64,000 nt of DNA. It comes from Clostridia bacterium (GTDB lineage: Bacteria; Bacillota; Peptococcia; DRI-13; UBA5745). The stretch's first letter is position 1. Each line of letters starts with the position of its first letter. Below are positions 7,518-15,592 of the stretch, piece after piece. The notes below the pieces were generated by a model. That model worked only from the letters and a program-made list of their open reading frames with translations. It made no database searches and was not told the origin of the DNA. Both the position numbers and the translations under genes were made by a program. The DNA lies in NCBI GenBank assembly GCA_018436095.1, contig JAHDMJ010000018.1:322434-386433 (forward strand). The letters run 5' to 3'.

Positions 7518-10484
7518 TTACCTTTCTGCGTAGGCTCTGCGTAAGGCCTGGGCCCGTTCCGGGGGAATAGGCAGGGGCTGCAGAGCCGGCTTGGCCAGGT
7601 AAAAGCCTTGGATGAAATCGGCGCCCAGGGATACCACAACCTCCATTTCCTTTTCTGTTTCCACCCCCTCGGCAATGACATGGATGCCCCGCTCCCGGCA
7701 AAACTTGGCCAAGTTGCGGAACAGCTCCTGGCGGTTGGGGTCTTGATAAATGTTGCGGGTGATATTCATGTCCACCTTCACAAAATCCGGCCTTAGTTCC
7801 AGTAAAATGACGTCGTTATTATGTCCCATTCCGAAGTCGTCCAGGGCTATTTTTGCGTAATGACGGCTGGTGAATTTCTGCTTGATGCGGTTGTTTTTAC
7901 GGTTAAGCTCGTCGTGCTCCGTCAGTTCCAGCACATACCGGGTTAAAAGGGAGGCAAAAGAGGCTTCAAATTGGCTAATATCCGCCGGAGATAGGGCTTG
8001 GCTGGGAATGGAATTGATAAACACCAGGCAGTCCTCAGGAATATCCGGCAGGACGTCAAAGGCTTCCATTGCGGTAAACCAGGTCAGGCGCTCGATTTGG
8101 TAGAGCTTGGACTGGGCCCTGGCCAGGCGCAGCACGTCCATGGGCTGAGAGAGGGTCTTGGAACGGGGGCGCATCAGCGCTTCATAACCGATGGCAGCCC
8201 CGGTTTGGCAGCTAACAATGGGCTGGAAAACAAAGTCTACCAGTTTCTCGTCAATTAAGCGGTTGAGTTCTTCCCGGCTATACAGCAGAAAGGCGTCCCG
8301 CTGGTAGCTGCCCACGTCAAAATCCTTTATGCCGCCCTTTACGGCGGTTTTTACCTCATACATCGCAAAGTCAGCGAACCGGATGAGTTCCGGCAAGGAA
8401 CGGCTGTCCTTAGGGTACCAGGCAATGCCGGCGGAAGCCCGCAGCTTTAGCCGTCTTCCTTCAGGCAGAGGCAGGTAGGTTTTGTCCATCTTCTCCCGCA
8501 TATCGCAGATGACCTGTTTTAGAGAGGCTTCGGTTTCATAGCCATAGAAAAACGCGTAAAACTCATCGCCGCTCATCCGGGCTACCAATGCGCTGTGGGC
8601 GTTGTAGCTGCGCAACACTTCCGCCGCCAGACGAATGTATTCATCCCCATAATCGTGGCCGTAGGTGTCGTTGATATGCTTTAGGTTATCCAAATCCAGC
8701 ATGATCAGGGCGGCGGTTTTGATTTGCTCTGGCTCCTCTTCCAGCCGGGTCAGGCAGTGGTTGAAAGCCCGGCGGTTAAGCAGGTTCGTCAACAGGTCAT
8801 AATCACGCTCATATTCGATGCGGCGCTTCTCCATGGTCTCTGCGGTGACGTCCACCACAACTCCCAGGATGGATTGATCGGTTTTCACCATCGTTAGGCG
8901 TATCCAGCGGAAAGAGCCGTCTTTATCCCTGAGCTTAAACACCTTGGTTTGGTCGGTGGCAGACTCCTCCTCTATGTACTGCTTCAGGTTCTCCAGGTGC
9001 TCCAGCAGGGCTGCTGCACTCATTTGCTCTGTGCAGTCCGTTAACTGAAATAGCTCCAAAAAACCCTTGGTGACATAGGCCGTTTGGGCAGCCAGGTTCA
9101 CATCAAAGGCGCCGATGGGGATAGCAGTCATCGCGATAATTTGGGATAGGCGGGAGGCATTATTCGCCACATTTTTGCTCAAGGATTCAATAGCGGCGGA
9201 AAGGTCGTCGATCTCACTGACATGAATAGGCGGCAGAGTAACGGGCACGGAGGGATCCAGCTTGCCAACTTGTTTTGCCAGGAACAGAATGGGCTTTGAC
9301 ACAAGATAGCCGACAAAACAAGCGACTCCCACCCCCAGCACCAGCAAGATGACAGAGAAGAGCAGCAGGGAGGAGACTACCTTGTTTGAGAAATGGAATA
9401 AATCTGTCTCCCGGCTCATGGCGATGAGGGCCCAGCGCTGCTGTTCAAAGGGAGTATTGGTATTATACAAATTGAAGTATTGAATGCTGGCATAGACCGT
9501 ATCGCTGGTGCGCTCCGGGTCTGTTTGCGCCCGGACTATGCCCTCCGGCCCTGAAAAGGGCTGGACAGTAAATGAGGTTGTTTCTCCAAATAATGCCCTG
9601 AAAATCGGCCCGGAATAAACCACAGGCTGAAAGCTTTTTCCGCCGTCCTCTGTTATGGCAATCAAATAAGCGCCGTTTCTATCCTGGTTTAGCTCCGTAA
9701 AAGGCAACTGTGCCTGCAGATAGTCCAACGTCACCTCAATGCCTATCACACCGTAGGGCTCCCCTTGAGGGCTCAATAAGGGCTGGGAATAAGTGATGGA
9801 ACGGCGGTTATCTTCGTTTAACATAAAGGGCCTGCTCCAATAGCCCAGATCTTGGGCTTGTACGCCGGGATAGGCCTGGGCTGCGGACAGAGGGGCTTGA
9901 TAAAAGGCAAGATTCTCCGAGCTGCGAAAAACGGGCTGCCAGCCTGTGTCCATGGGAATATTCAAGGATTGGCCCAAGGCCGAGGGGCCTCGCTCCAGCA
10001 GCAAGGCTGAGTTGTTGCCGGGGTTGGAAGTAGGATTCAGATCCCGCAGGTAAAGACCGGTTTGCATTTCCGCCTCCTTGTCCCCCTGGAACAGAACAAA
10101 GGCGCCGCTGACCACATTACGCCGCATTAGCTGGATCAACTCCTTGGATAAGAGGGCCAGCAAGTCTGCCGTCTGTTGGTTGCCGGGAGAGAGATCCCTA
10201 TAGGTTTTGCCCCGTTTAGACAAATAAAAGTCTACCTGGGCCTGGATGATTTCCTGGCTTTGCATTAGGTTGGACCAGCGCTCAACCATTTCATTTTGCA
10301 AATCGTTCTTACGGTTAATAGCCCGTTCATTTAAAATATCCAGCGCATTTTGGTTTAGCTGTTCCACGGTGCCGCCATGCAGGATAAACGCTGCAAACAA
10401 GAGGGCCTGCAGTGTCAGCACTGCTGCCAGAGATAGAATAATCCGGTTTATGATGGAATGGCGTTTCAAGTTAAGCTTTATCAT
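7518..10484 (-). CDS. membrane sensor with Cache, HAMP, PAS, GGDEF and EAL domains
   Basis: 988 residues. An N-terminal membrane helix (about 12-34), an extracellular sensor of Cache type (about 35-370), a second membrane helix (VVSSLLLFSVILLVLGVGVA), HAMP (about 395-440), a PAS-like segment, a GGDEF domain (from DYDLLTNLLNRRAFN, about 560-725) and an EAL domain (about 735-985). The GGDEF signature reads MSGDEF, so its first glycine is Ser; activity is uncertain. The EAL domain keeps YEALMRP, the LELTEH glutamate, DDFGMGH, FVKVDM and IAEGVETE, so it should hydrolyse cyclic di-GMP. It lies 32 bases after a solute-binding lipoprotein gene on the same strand, suggesting the lipoprotein feeds ligand information to this sensor. 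GGAGAT precedes the ATG. Confidence 0.88.
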   Translation of the reverse strand: MIKLNLKRHSIINRIILSLAAVLTLQALLFAAFILHGGTVEQLNQNALDILNERAINRKNDLQNEMVERWSNLMQSQEIIQAQVDFYLSKRGKTYRDLSPGNQQTADLLALLSKELIQLMRRNVVSGAFVLFQGDKEAEMQTGLYLRDLNPTSNPGNNSALLLERGPSALGQSLNIPMDTGWQPVFRSSENLAFYQAPLSAAQAYPGVQAQDLGYWSRPFMLNEDNRRSITYSQPLLSPQGEPYGVIGIEVTLDYLQAQLPFTELNQDRNGAYLIAITEDGGKSFQPVVYSGPIFRALFGETTSFTVQPFSGPEGIVRAQTDPERTSDTVYASIQYFNLYNTNTPFEQQRWALIAMSRETDLFHFSNKVVSSLLLFSVILLVLGVGVACFVGYLVSKPILFLAKQVGKLDPSVPVTLPPIHVSEIDDLSAAIESLSKNVANNASRLSQIIAMTAIPIGAFDVNLAAQTAYVTKGFLELFQLTDCTEQMSAAALLEHLENLKQYIEEESATDQTKVFKLRDKDGSFRWIRLTMVKTDQSILGVVVDVTAETMEKRRIEYERDYDLLTNLLNRRAFNHCLTRLEEEPEQIKTAALIMLDLDNLKHINDTYGHDYGDEYIRLAAEVLRSYNAHSALVARMSGDEFYAFFYGYETEASLKQVICDMREKMDKTYLPLPEGRRLKLRASAGIAWYPKDSRSLPELIRFADFAMYEVKTAVKGGIKDFDVGSYQRDAFLLYSREELNRLIDEKLVDFVFQPIVSCQTGAAIGYEALMRPRSKTLSQPMDVLRLARAQSKLYQIERLTWFTAMEAFDVLPDIPEDCLVFINSIPSQALSPADISQFEASFASLLTRYVLELTEHDELNRKNNRIKQKFTSRHYAKIALDDFGMGHNNDVILLELRPDFVKVDMNITRNIYQDPNRQELFRNLAKFCRERGIHVIAEGVETEKEMEVVVSLGADFIQGFYLAKPALQPLPIPPERAQALRRAYAER

Positions 10485-10516
10485 TACGTATCTCCTAAAA
10501 AACCATCAAACAGAGA

Positions 10517-12022
10517 TTAGTCTCCGCTGTTTCCCCTGGCTTGCGGTTCCGCCGGCAAGGTTTCCATCAACCGTGTACAAACCTCCCCGTACCAAGCGTC
10601 AAAATTGGCATCGGTATTATACTGGGCCACCGCCATGGTCCGGCTAATTCCCTGGGCCATGAGGGCAAGCACTTTTTCCCGGTCTGCCTTAGCCTGGTCG
10701 TTTAGGGCTTGATCCAGCACTATGCGGGCCTGGGTTCCCCCATCAAAAGCTTTATTGGCATAGAGAGTGCTGTTGTGGATTTGCTCCAGGGCGGCGGCAA
10801 AGGTGTGGCCCATGCGCTCCTTTGTAGCCTGATCCCCTTGACTGGCAAGAGCCTCGTTGATTTTATCCAATTGCAGAGCCTCCTGTTTGACGGGCAAATA
10901 GCCGGAACCTACAGCAAACTGGGTATTGCGCTCCGCATCCGTAAACCATTTTAAGAAAATGGTGGCGGCATACTCGGTTTTAGGGTCGCTTTTCGTGACC
11001 ACCATGCCTGCACCCTGTTGAATCGTTACTTGCTTGCCTCCGGCAAATATAGGGGCAGGCAAAACGAAGCAATCAATGGGGTAGCTTTCCACATCGCTGA
11101 CGGAGACCCGGTCCGGGAAATAGACGACGCTGGTGGAGGAGCCTACGAAGGAAATCAGCTTGCCGATTTTGGCGTCGTCGGAGCGGAACCTGCCAAAGGC
11201 GCCGTAGTAGCCGTTGATAAAGGGGACGTAGTATTGGTCCCAAAGACGGCGAAATACTGCTTTATCCGGGGTAATGACTCCTTGCCGGCCATAGCCGCTA
11301 AAAAGTTCCACTCCCAACTGCTGGCTGCCGATGATACAGTAGTTGGCCATGGCGTCACGGCCAAAAAGGGCTTTGCCGTCCTCCGGTATCTCCGGGGTTT
11401 GGGCATCGGTCCACAGATAATAGGCCTCCGCCGCCTGAACCAGCCCTTCCAGGGTATTAAGGTCCTCCAGCCGGCAGCCGGTGGCTGCGGCAAAGGGCGT
11501 CCAGTCGGTGGTATTGATAAACAGCAGCTCAATGGATTTGGCGATGGGAAAGATTTTTAAGGCTCCGTCCTGGGAGATCCGGCCTTCCTCAATAAATTCC
11601 GGGCGGTACTCTGCCAGCTCCTCTTCTGTCAGATAAGGGTCCAGGCTTGCTACCAGGCCAAGCTGGTCCACAGCGTAGGCAGTATCCGCATAGGCGGCAA
11701 AAATATCCGGCACCTGGCCGGCGCCTACCTTTTTATTGGCGGCGTCAATAACGGTATTGATCAGATCCGTAACGCTGCCCTGACCGTAACCCTCGACAAC
11801 GATACCCTCTTCCAGGCCTACGGATTCGTTAAAGGCCGTTACGAGTTCGTCGAAGGCGGCCTTTTGGGGACCGTTATAGTAATGCCAAACCTCCAAAATC
11901 ACAGGCTCTTCCCGGTTTAGCTGGGGAAGAGCGGCGGAAGAGCCGGTGGCAGGGGCGCAGGCCGCCAGGCCGGTACATAGCAGCAGCAAAAAGATACCGG
12001 GCAAACGGAGTCCTTTCATCAT
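10517..12022 (-). CDS. family 1 extracellular solute-binding lipoprotein
   Basis: 501 residues. Signal peptide with lipobox LAAC; Cys22 would be acylated and the protein anchored on the outer face of the membrane. The mature part is a two-lobe binding protein of the sugar/glycerol-phosphate ABC type (VILEVWHYYNGPQKAAFDELVTAFNE start; VPDIFAAYADTAYAVDQLG; YAATIFLKWFTDAERNTQFA). No permease or ATPase genes are next to it; the following gene is a membrane cyclic di-GMP enzyme, so it may be a ligand receptor subunit and not a transporter part. ATG at 12022 is chosen for AGAGG 7 bases upstream and for the signal peptide start. Confidence 0.85.
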   Translation of the reverse strand: MMKGLRLPGIFLLLLCTGLAACAPATGSSAALPQLNREEPVILEVWHYYNGPQKAAFDELVTAFNESVGLEEGIVVEGYGQGSVTDLINTVIDAANKKVGAGQVPDIFAAYADTAYAVDQLGLVASLDPYLTEEELAEYRPEFIEEGRISQDGALKIFPIAKSIELLFINTTDWTPFAAATGCRLEDLNTLEGLVQAAEAYYLWTDAQTPEIPEDGKALFGRDAMANYCIIGSQQLGVELFSGYGRQGVITPDKAVFRRLWDQYYVPFINGYYGAFGRFRSDDAKIGKLISFVGSSTSVVYFPDRVSVSDVESYPIDCFVLPAPIFAGGKQVTIQQGAGMVVTKSDPKTEYAATIFLKWFTDAERNTQFAVGSGYLPVKQEALQLDKINEALASQGDQATKERMGHTFAAALEQIHNSTLYANKAFDGGTQARIVLDQALNDQAKADREKVLALMAQGISRTMAVAQYNTDANFDAWYGEVCTRLMETLPAEPQARGNSGD

Positions 12023-12172
12023 CGGACAACCTCTTTCTATAGTCATTTTGCGATTTCTTTGGAATACAAATATGCATTTTATTATATAGGAAAGTTTTGC
12101 CGCAGTCAAAAAAACTTGTAAAATTAAACATTTTAAGGAAATTGATGGACAAAGCGAAAAAAATGTAGAAAA

Positions 12173-12214
12173 ACCAGGGGCTGCCGCAAATTTGCGATAG
12201 CCCCTGGTCTTTTT
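12173..12214 (-). terminator. bidirectional-looking terminator after the hydratase gene
   Basis: ACCAGGGGCT (12173-12182) pairs with AGCCCCTGGT (12199-12208). T runs lie on both sides (plus: CTTTTTT; minus: GGTTTTTC). It sits 32 bases past the stop of the leftward hydratase gene and upstream of the lipoprotein gene. Confidence 0.8.
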
Positions 12215-12240
12215 TGCTGTTATGTGATATCAGGAGGTTA

Positions 12241-14604
12241 TTATCCTTGCCGGTTGTAGTTGATCAAAGAGCCGGCTTGCAAAATCGCCGCCTCATCCTT
12301 GGTCAACGGTGCAATAGAGAAGAGGAGCCTTTGGGGCTGTTCTCCCAAGAGCCAGCCTTCGATAGCAGAGGTATCCCCGGCTATAGCTTCCCTAATGTGG
12401 GGGAAGAAAAGGGTATCTCCTTTGCCGAAAGGCGGCTGGCCTTCATAGAGGAAAGGCAGCATGCCCCAGTTCAGCAGATTGGAGCGGTAACGCTTAGTGG
12501 CATATTCGGCGGCAATGTTGGCGCCGGCGCCTAAAACCCGCTGGCAGCTGGCGGCCTGCTCTCTGGCGGAGCCGTCCCCCGGCTTTTTGGCGTAGATGGC
12601 GGAGCTGATGGCCAGGTCCTGCCAAGCCGCCTCACTAAAGCCCGGCACTTTTCTGACTAAATCCAGCAGAGCCTCAAGCTCTTTTTCTGTGGCGGATGCT
12701 GCTTGAGCGGCAGCGGCGGCAGCGTCCGCCTCCCTGCCGGCCCCTGAGCCTGCCCCCGTATCCGCCTCTTTTTCCGGCAGGGACTGCCGGGCCTTTTCCA
12801 GAGCCTGAATAGCTTTGGCATTGCCCACATAAGCGGGGTCCTTGCGGGATAAGGTAAACTCCGCCAGCCCCAAAGGATTGGAGCGGTAGGAGGAGGTTTC
12901 ACCGGAAGGAATCAGCTCGTCGGTGGTGGTCACCGGATCGTTGATGAAAGATACGATGGAGATCAGGGCATGCTTGGGCAGGGCGGGCATGGCCGGCCAA
13001 TCAGTGATGCCGGGGCCCAGCCGCAGAGTTTCCGCGGGCCGGGGCTTGCCGAAACCTTGGTAAACCCGGCTGTCGTAAGGGGCGCTGTCATAGGTGTAAG
13101 GCGGGATGGCAGCGTCGTAATCCAGCTCCGTGGCTGCAGTGAGCCGGCCTTGATTCAGGGAAGTGGCGGCAATGGAGCGGGCGTCCATCAGGGCCACTGA
13201 GGCGATTTGGCCATTAGCCGGCTTTGAGCCTTCCCGGCTGGGGAAGTTTCTGGTGGTGTGGCGGATGGAAAGGCTGTTGTTGGCGGGGACGTCGCCGGCG
13301 CCGAAGCAGGGACCGCAGAAAGCGCTGCGGATAATGGCTCCGGCACTCATCAAAGAAGTAAGGTCGCCGTTTTTGGTCAGGGCCAGCATTACCGGCTGGC
13401 TGGAAGGATAGACGCTGAGGCTGTAAGCCCCCTGGCCTGTAGGGCCTTTGCCGATGATGCGGGCAGCCTCGCTGATATTGGCATAAGTACCGCCGGCACA
13501 ACCGGCAATGACCCCCTGGTCCACCTGGAGCCGGCCGCCAATAATTTTATCCTGCAGGGAAAAGTTGATTTTGGGATTATCGATCAACTCCCGGGCATCT
13601 CTTTCGGTTTTGGCCAGAATGTCCTCCAGGTTTTCCTGAAGAGTCTTAATCGTATAAACATTGCTGGGGTGCATGGGCAGGGCGATCATGGGCTCCACCT
13701 TAGACAAGTCAAGGCGGATCAGGCTGTCGTAAAAAGCGCCGGCAGAGGGAGCCAGGCGGCGGTAAGCCTCCGGCCGGCCGTGGAGGGCCAGATATTCTCT
13801 CACGGCTTCGTCGGTGCGCCAAATGGAAGACAGGCAGGTGGTTTCCGTGGTCATGACGTCAATGCCGTTGCGGAAATCCATATCCAAATGGGAGATGCCC
13901 TCTCCGACAAATTCCACGATCTTGTTTTTCAGGAAGCCGTTATTAAAAGTGGCTCCGATAATAGCAAGGGCCACGTCCTGGGGACCCACCCCTTGCCGGG
14001 GCCGGCCGATAAGCTCTACAGCCACCACTTGGGGATAAGCCACGTCATAAGTCTTTTGCAGGAGCTGCTTGGCCAGCTCGCCGCCGCCCTCACCGATGGC
14101 CATGGTGCCCAAAGCGCCATAACGGGTATGGCTGTCAGAACCCAGGATCATAGAGCCGCAGGCTGCCATCTGTTCCCGCATGTATTGGTGAATTACCGCC
14201 AAATGGGGGGGCACATAAATGCCGCCGTACTTTTTGGCGGCGGACAGGCCGAAAAGGTGGTCGTCTTCATTGATAGTACCGCCTACGGCGCAGAGGGTAT
14301 TGTGGCAATTGGTCAGCACATAGGGCAGGGGAAAGGCGGTCATGCCGGAAGCTCTGGCCGTCTGAATGATGCCCACAAAAGTGATGTCATGGCTGGCCAT
14401 GGCGTCAAATTTAATTTTCAATTGACCCGGTTGGTCAGCGGTGTTATGGGCTTGCAATATATCATAAGCTATGGTCTTTTTTTTGCCTGCTTCCTGGTCG
14501 GCGGCTAAACCGGATTTCTCCAAAAGGCTGATGCCGGCGGCATCGTTGTGAACCAAACAGCCGTCAGGCAAAAGCCAGGCACCGTTTTCTACAAGAGTAA
14601 TCAT
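12241..14604 (-). CDS. aconitase-superfamily hydratase
   Basis: 787 residues. Iron-sulfur hydro-lyase of the aconitase superfamily: GSDSHTRYGALGTMAIGEGG near 150-170, iron-sulfur ligands in GCAGGTY near 365 and CGPCFGAGD near 430-438, and a C-terminal swivel domain (TTTDELIPSGETSSYRSNPLG). It resembles the YbhJ-type hydratases more than housekeeping aconitase or isopropylmalate isomerase, so the substrate is unknown; isomerisation or hydration of a tricarboxylate-like acid is the likely chemistry. An Ala/Gly/Glu-rich insert (about residues 620-645) interrupts the swivel domain. No partner TCA gene is adjacent. The ATG at 14604 is preceded by AAGGAGCCCTC, a usable ribosome site. Confidence 0.82.
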   Translation of the reverse strand: MITLVENGAWLLPDGCLVHNDAAGISLLEKSGLAADQEAGKKKTIAYDILQAHNTADQPGQLKIKFDAMASHDITFVGIIQTARASGMTAFPLPYVLTNCHNTLCAVGGTINEDDHLFGLSAAKKYGGIYVPPHLAVIHQYMREQMAACGSMILGSDSHTRYGALGTMAIGEGGGELAKQLLQKTYDVAYPQVVAVELIGRPRQGVGPQDVALAIIGATFNNGFLKNKIVEFVGEGISHLDMDFRNGIDVMTTETTCLSSIWRTDEAVREYLALHGRPEAYRRLAPSAGAFYDSLIRLDLSKVEPMIALPMHPSNVYTIKTLQENLEDILAKTERDARELIDNPKINFSLQDKIIGGRLQVDQGVIAGCAGGTYANISEAARIIGKGPTGQGAYSLSVYPSSQPVMLALTKNGDLTSLMSAGAIIRSAFCGPCFGAGDVPANNSLSIRHTTRNFPSREGSKPANGQIASVALMDARSIAATSLNQGRLTAATELDYDAAIPPYTYDSAPYDSRVYQGFGKPRPAETLRLGPGITDWPAMPALPKHALISIVSFINDPVTTTDELIPSGETSSYRSNPLGLAEFTLSRKDPAYVGNAKAIQALEKARQSLPEKEADTGAGSGAGREADAAAAAAQAASATEKELEALLDLVRKVPGFSEAAWQDLAISSAIYAKKPGDGSAREQAASCQRVLGAGANIAAEYATKRYRSNLLNWGMLPFLYEGQPPFGKGDTLFFPHIREAIAGDTSAIEGWLLGEQPQRLLFSIAPLTKDEAAILQAGSLINYNRQG

Positions 14605-14902
14605 AGAGAGGGCTCCTTATTTCTCAGATTTCCGCTGATAAAAGTAGTGAAGCAGCATAACAGCGGCATGGTGCTTCCATGATAACACTCCGGAGTTCAG
14701 CAAACAACAGAAAAAGCATATTAAAAACATGTATACATGTAGACATAAAATAGAGATAAAAATGATGTTCCCCGACTAGTGCAGGGACACCATTTGCTGT
14801 AGCGTAGAATGGTTGCGCAGGAGAAACCGCAAAAGCAGGCAGCCACCAGATAGCCGAGCCTGCAAGTGAGTCGATGGCGGCAGAAACCCCTTGGGAGGAT
14901 AG
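14605..14902. other. intergenic stretch upstream of the hydratase
   Basis: Presumed promoter and leader region of the leftward hydratase gene. A perfect 14-base palindrome ACATGTATACATGT occupies 14728-14741, a possible operator but with no evidence for its partner. No coding potential is seen; the open frames here overlap the repeat element and look accidental. Confidence 0.4.
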
Positions 14903-15239
14903 GGCAAAATTGCAAGTTTTGTTAGTTCTTCGCCGAGGTACTGACAATGACTGTTCAAAATTGCAGGTTTGTGCTTTGGCGAAGCGGTTTTTGAGCAAAA
15001 TTGCAAGTTTGTTTGTAGGATCGTAGCATTTTGAGCAAAATTGCAAGTTTGTAGGAGGTGCTTTGGCCTGAAAATAGGGTTTTCACCCCATTTTCAGGCT
15101 AAATCTATTATAAGGCAGCGATTTGAGGGTGACAAACCTGCAATTTTGCACAGTTAGCCTGTACTAACGACGACAAACCTGCAATTTTGCACAGTCAGTG
15201 CCCAGCGAACGACGACAAACCGAGGGCACTGAAAAAGTC
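14903..15239. repeat. 40-base-period inverted repeat element, subtype A
   Basis: Four direct units close to GCAAAATTGCAAGTTTGT begin near 14904, 14956, 14995 and 15035 (the last three at about 40-base steps). The centre is a hairpin, GCCTGAAAAT (15066-15075) with ATTTTCAGGC (15090-15099). Inverted units ACAAACCTGCAATTTTGCAC follow near 15132 and 15173 (41 apart), and a diverged third unit at 15215-15239 whose sequence recurs, inverted, at 31297-31321. Non-coding. Same architecture as 30981-31220 and 47564-47848. Confidence 0.75.
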
Positions 15240-15300
15240 ATTAAAATAGGGTATAGTATTGGTAATAAATCAGAAGGAAAGGCTGCTTTTTGGCGTTTTC

Positions 15301-15450
15301 TGCTCAATTTTTTAAGTAGTGCGGTCATCATTTGCTTGAAACAACCAAAAACGTCCGTATTCTACCGCATTAGTTCGTTTTTGAGTAATTTTACCTTATT
15401 CTTAACCCAAGCAGGGTCTCTGCCGCCGCACTACTTAAAAATTGGGAGCA
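15301..15450. mobile_element. 150-base MITE-like element with long terminal inverted repeats
   Basis: The left end (15301-15324, TGCTCAATTTTTTAAGTAG then TGCGG) is the reverse complement of the right end (15426-15450) apart from two extra bases and one T. The inner 16 bases, TTTTTAAGTAGTGCGG, match perfectly. The 100 bases between the ends carry no coding sequence. Long terminal inverted repeats on a short non-coding core are typical of a miniature inverted-repeat transposable element. I could not identify a clear target-site duplication. The rest of the gap to 15592 holds nothing recognisable. Confidence 0.6.
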
Positions 15451-15592
15451 GGACTGTGCTGCCTGGTGGGATCATTGGCCCATACATTGTTGATTCCGCG
15501 CGATTCATTGTCTCACTGCCTCAGCATCTCAGGCCTCCGCGGCTCATGCCTACGAATCTAAAATCTGCCGTCTGCTGCCCGTGCCCGCAGGC

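Noticed and set aside
13258-14508. Open frame of 416 codons opposite to the hydratase
   Set aside because: It is a by-product of the codon bias of the hydratase gene; no ribosome site and no family resemblance.
14728-14741. Perfect palindrome ACATGTATACATGT as an operator
   Set aside because: No second copy, no adjacent regulator and no clear promoter overlap; listed only as a possibility.
14903-15239. CRISPR-like array (short repeats at constant period)
   Set aside because: Units change orientation in mid-element, the stretches between units are partly conserved, units are only about 20 bases, and no cas genes are present.
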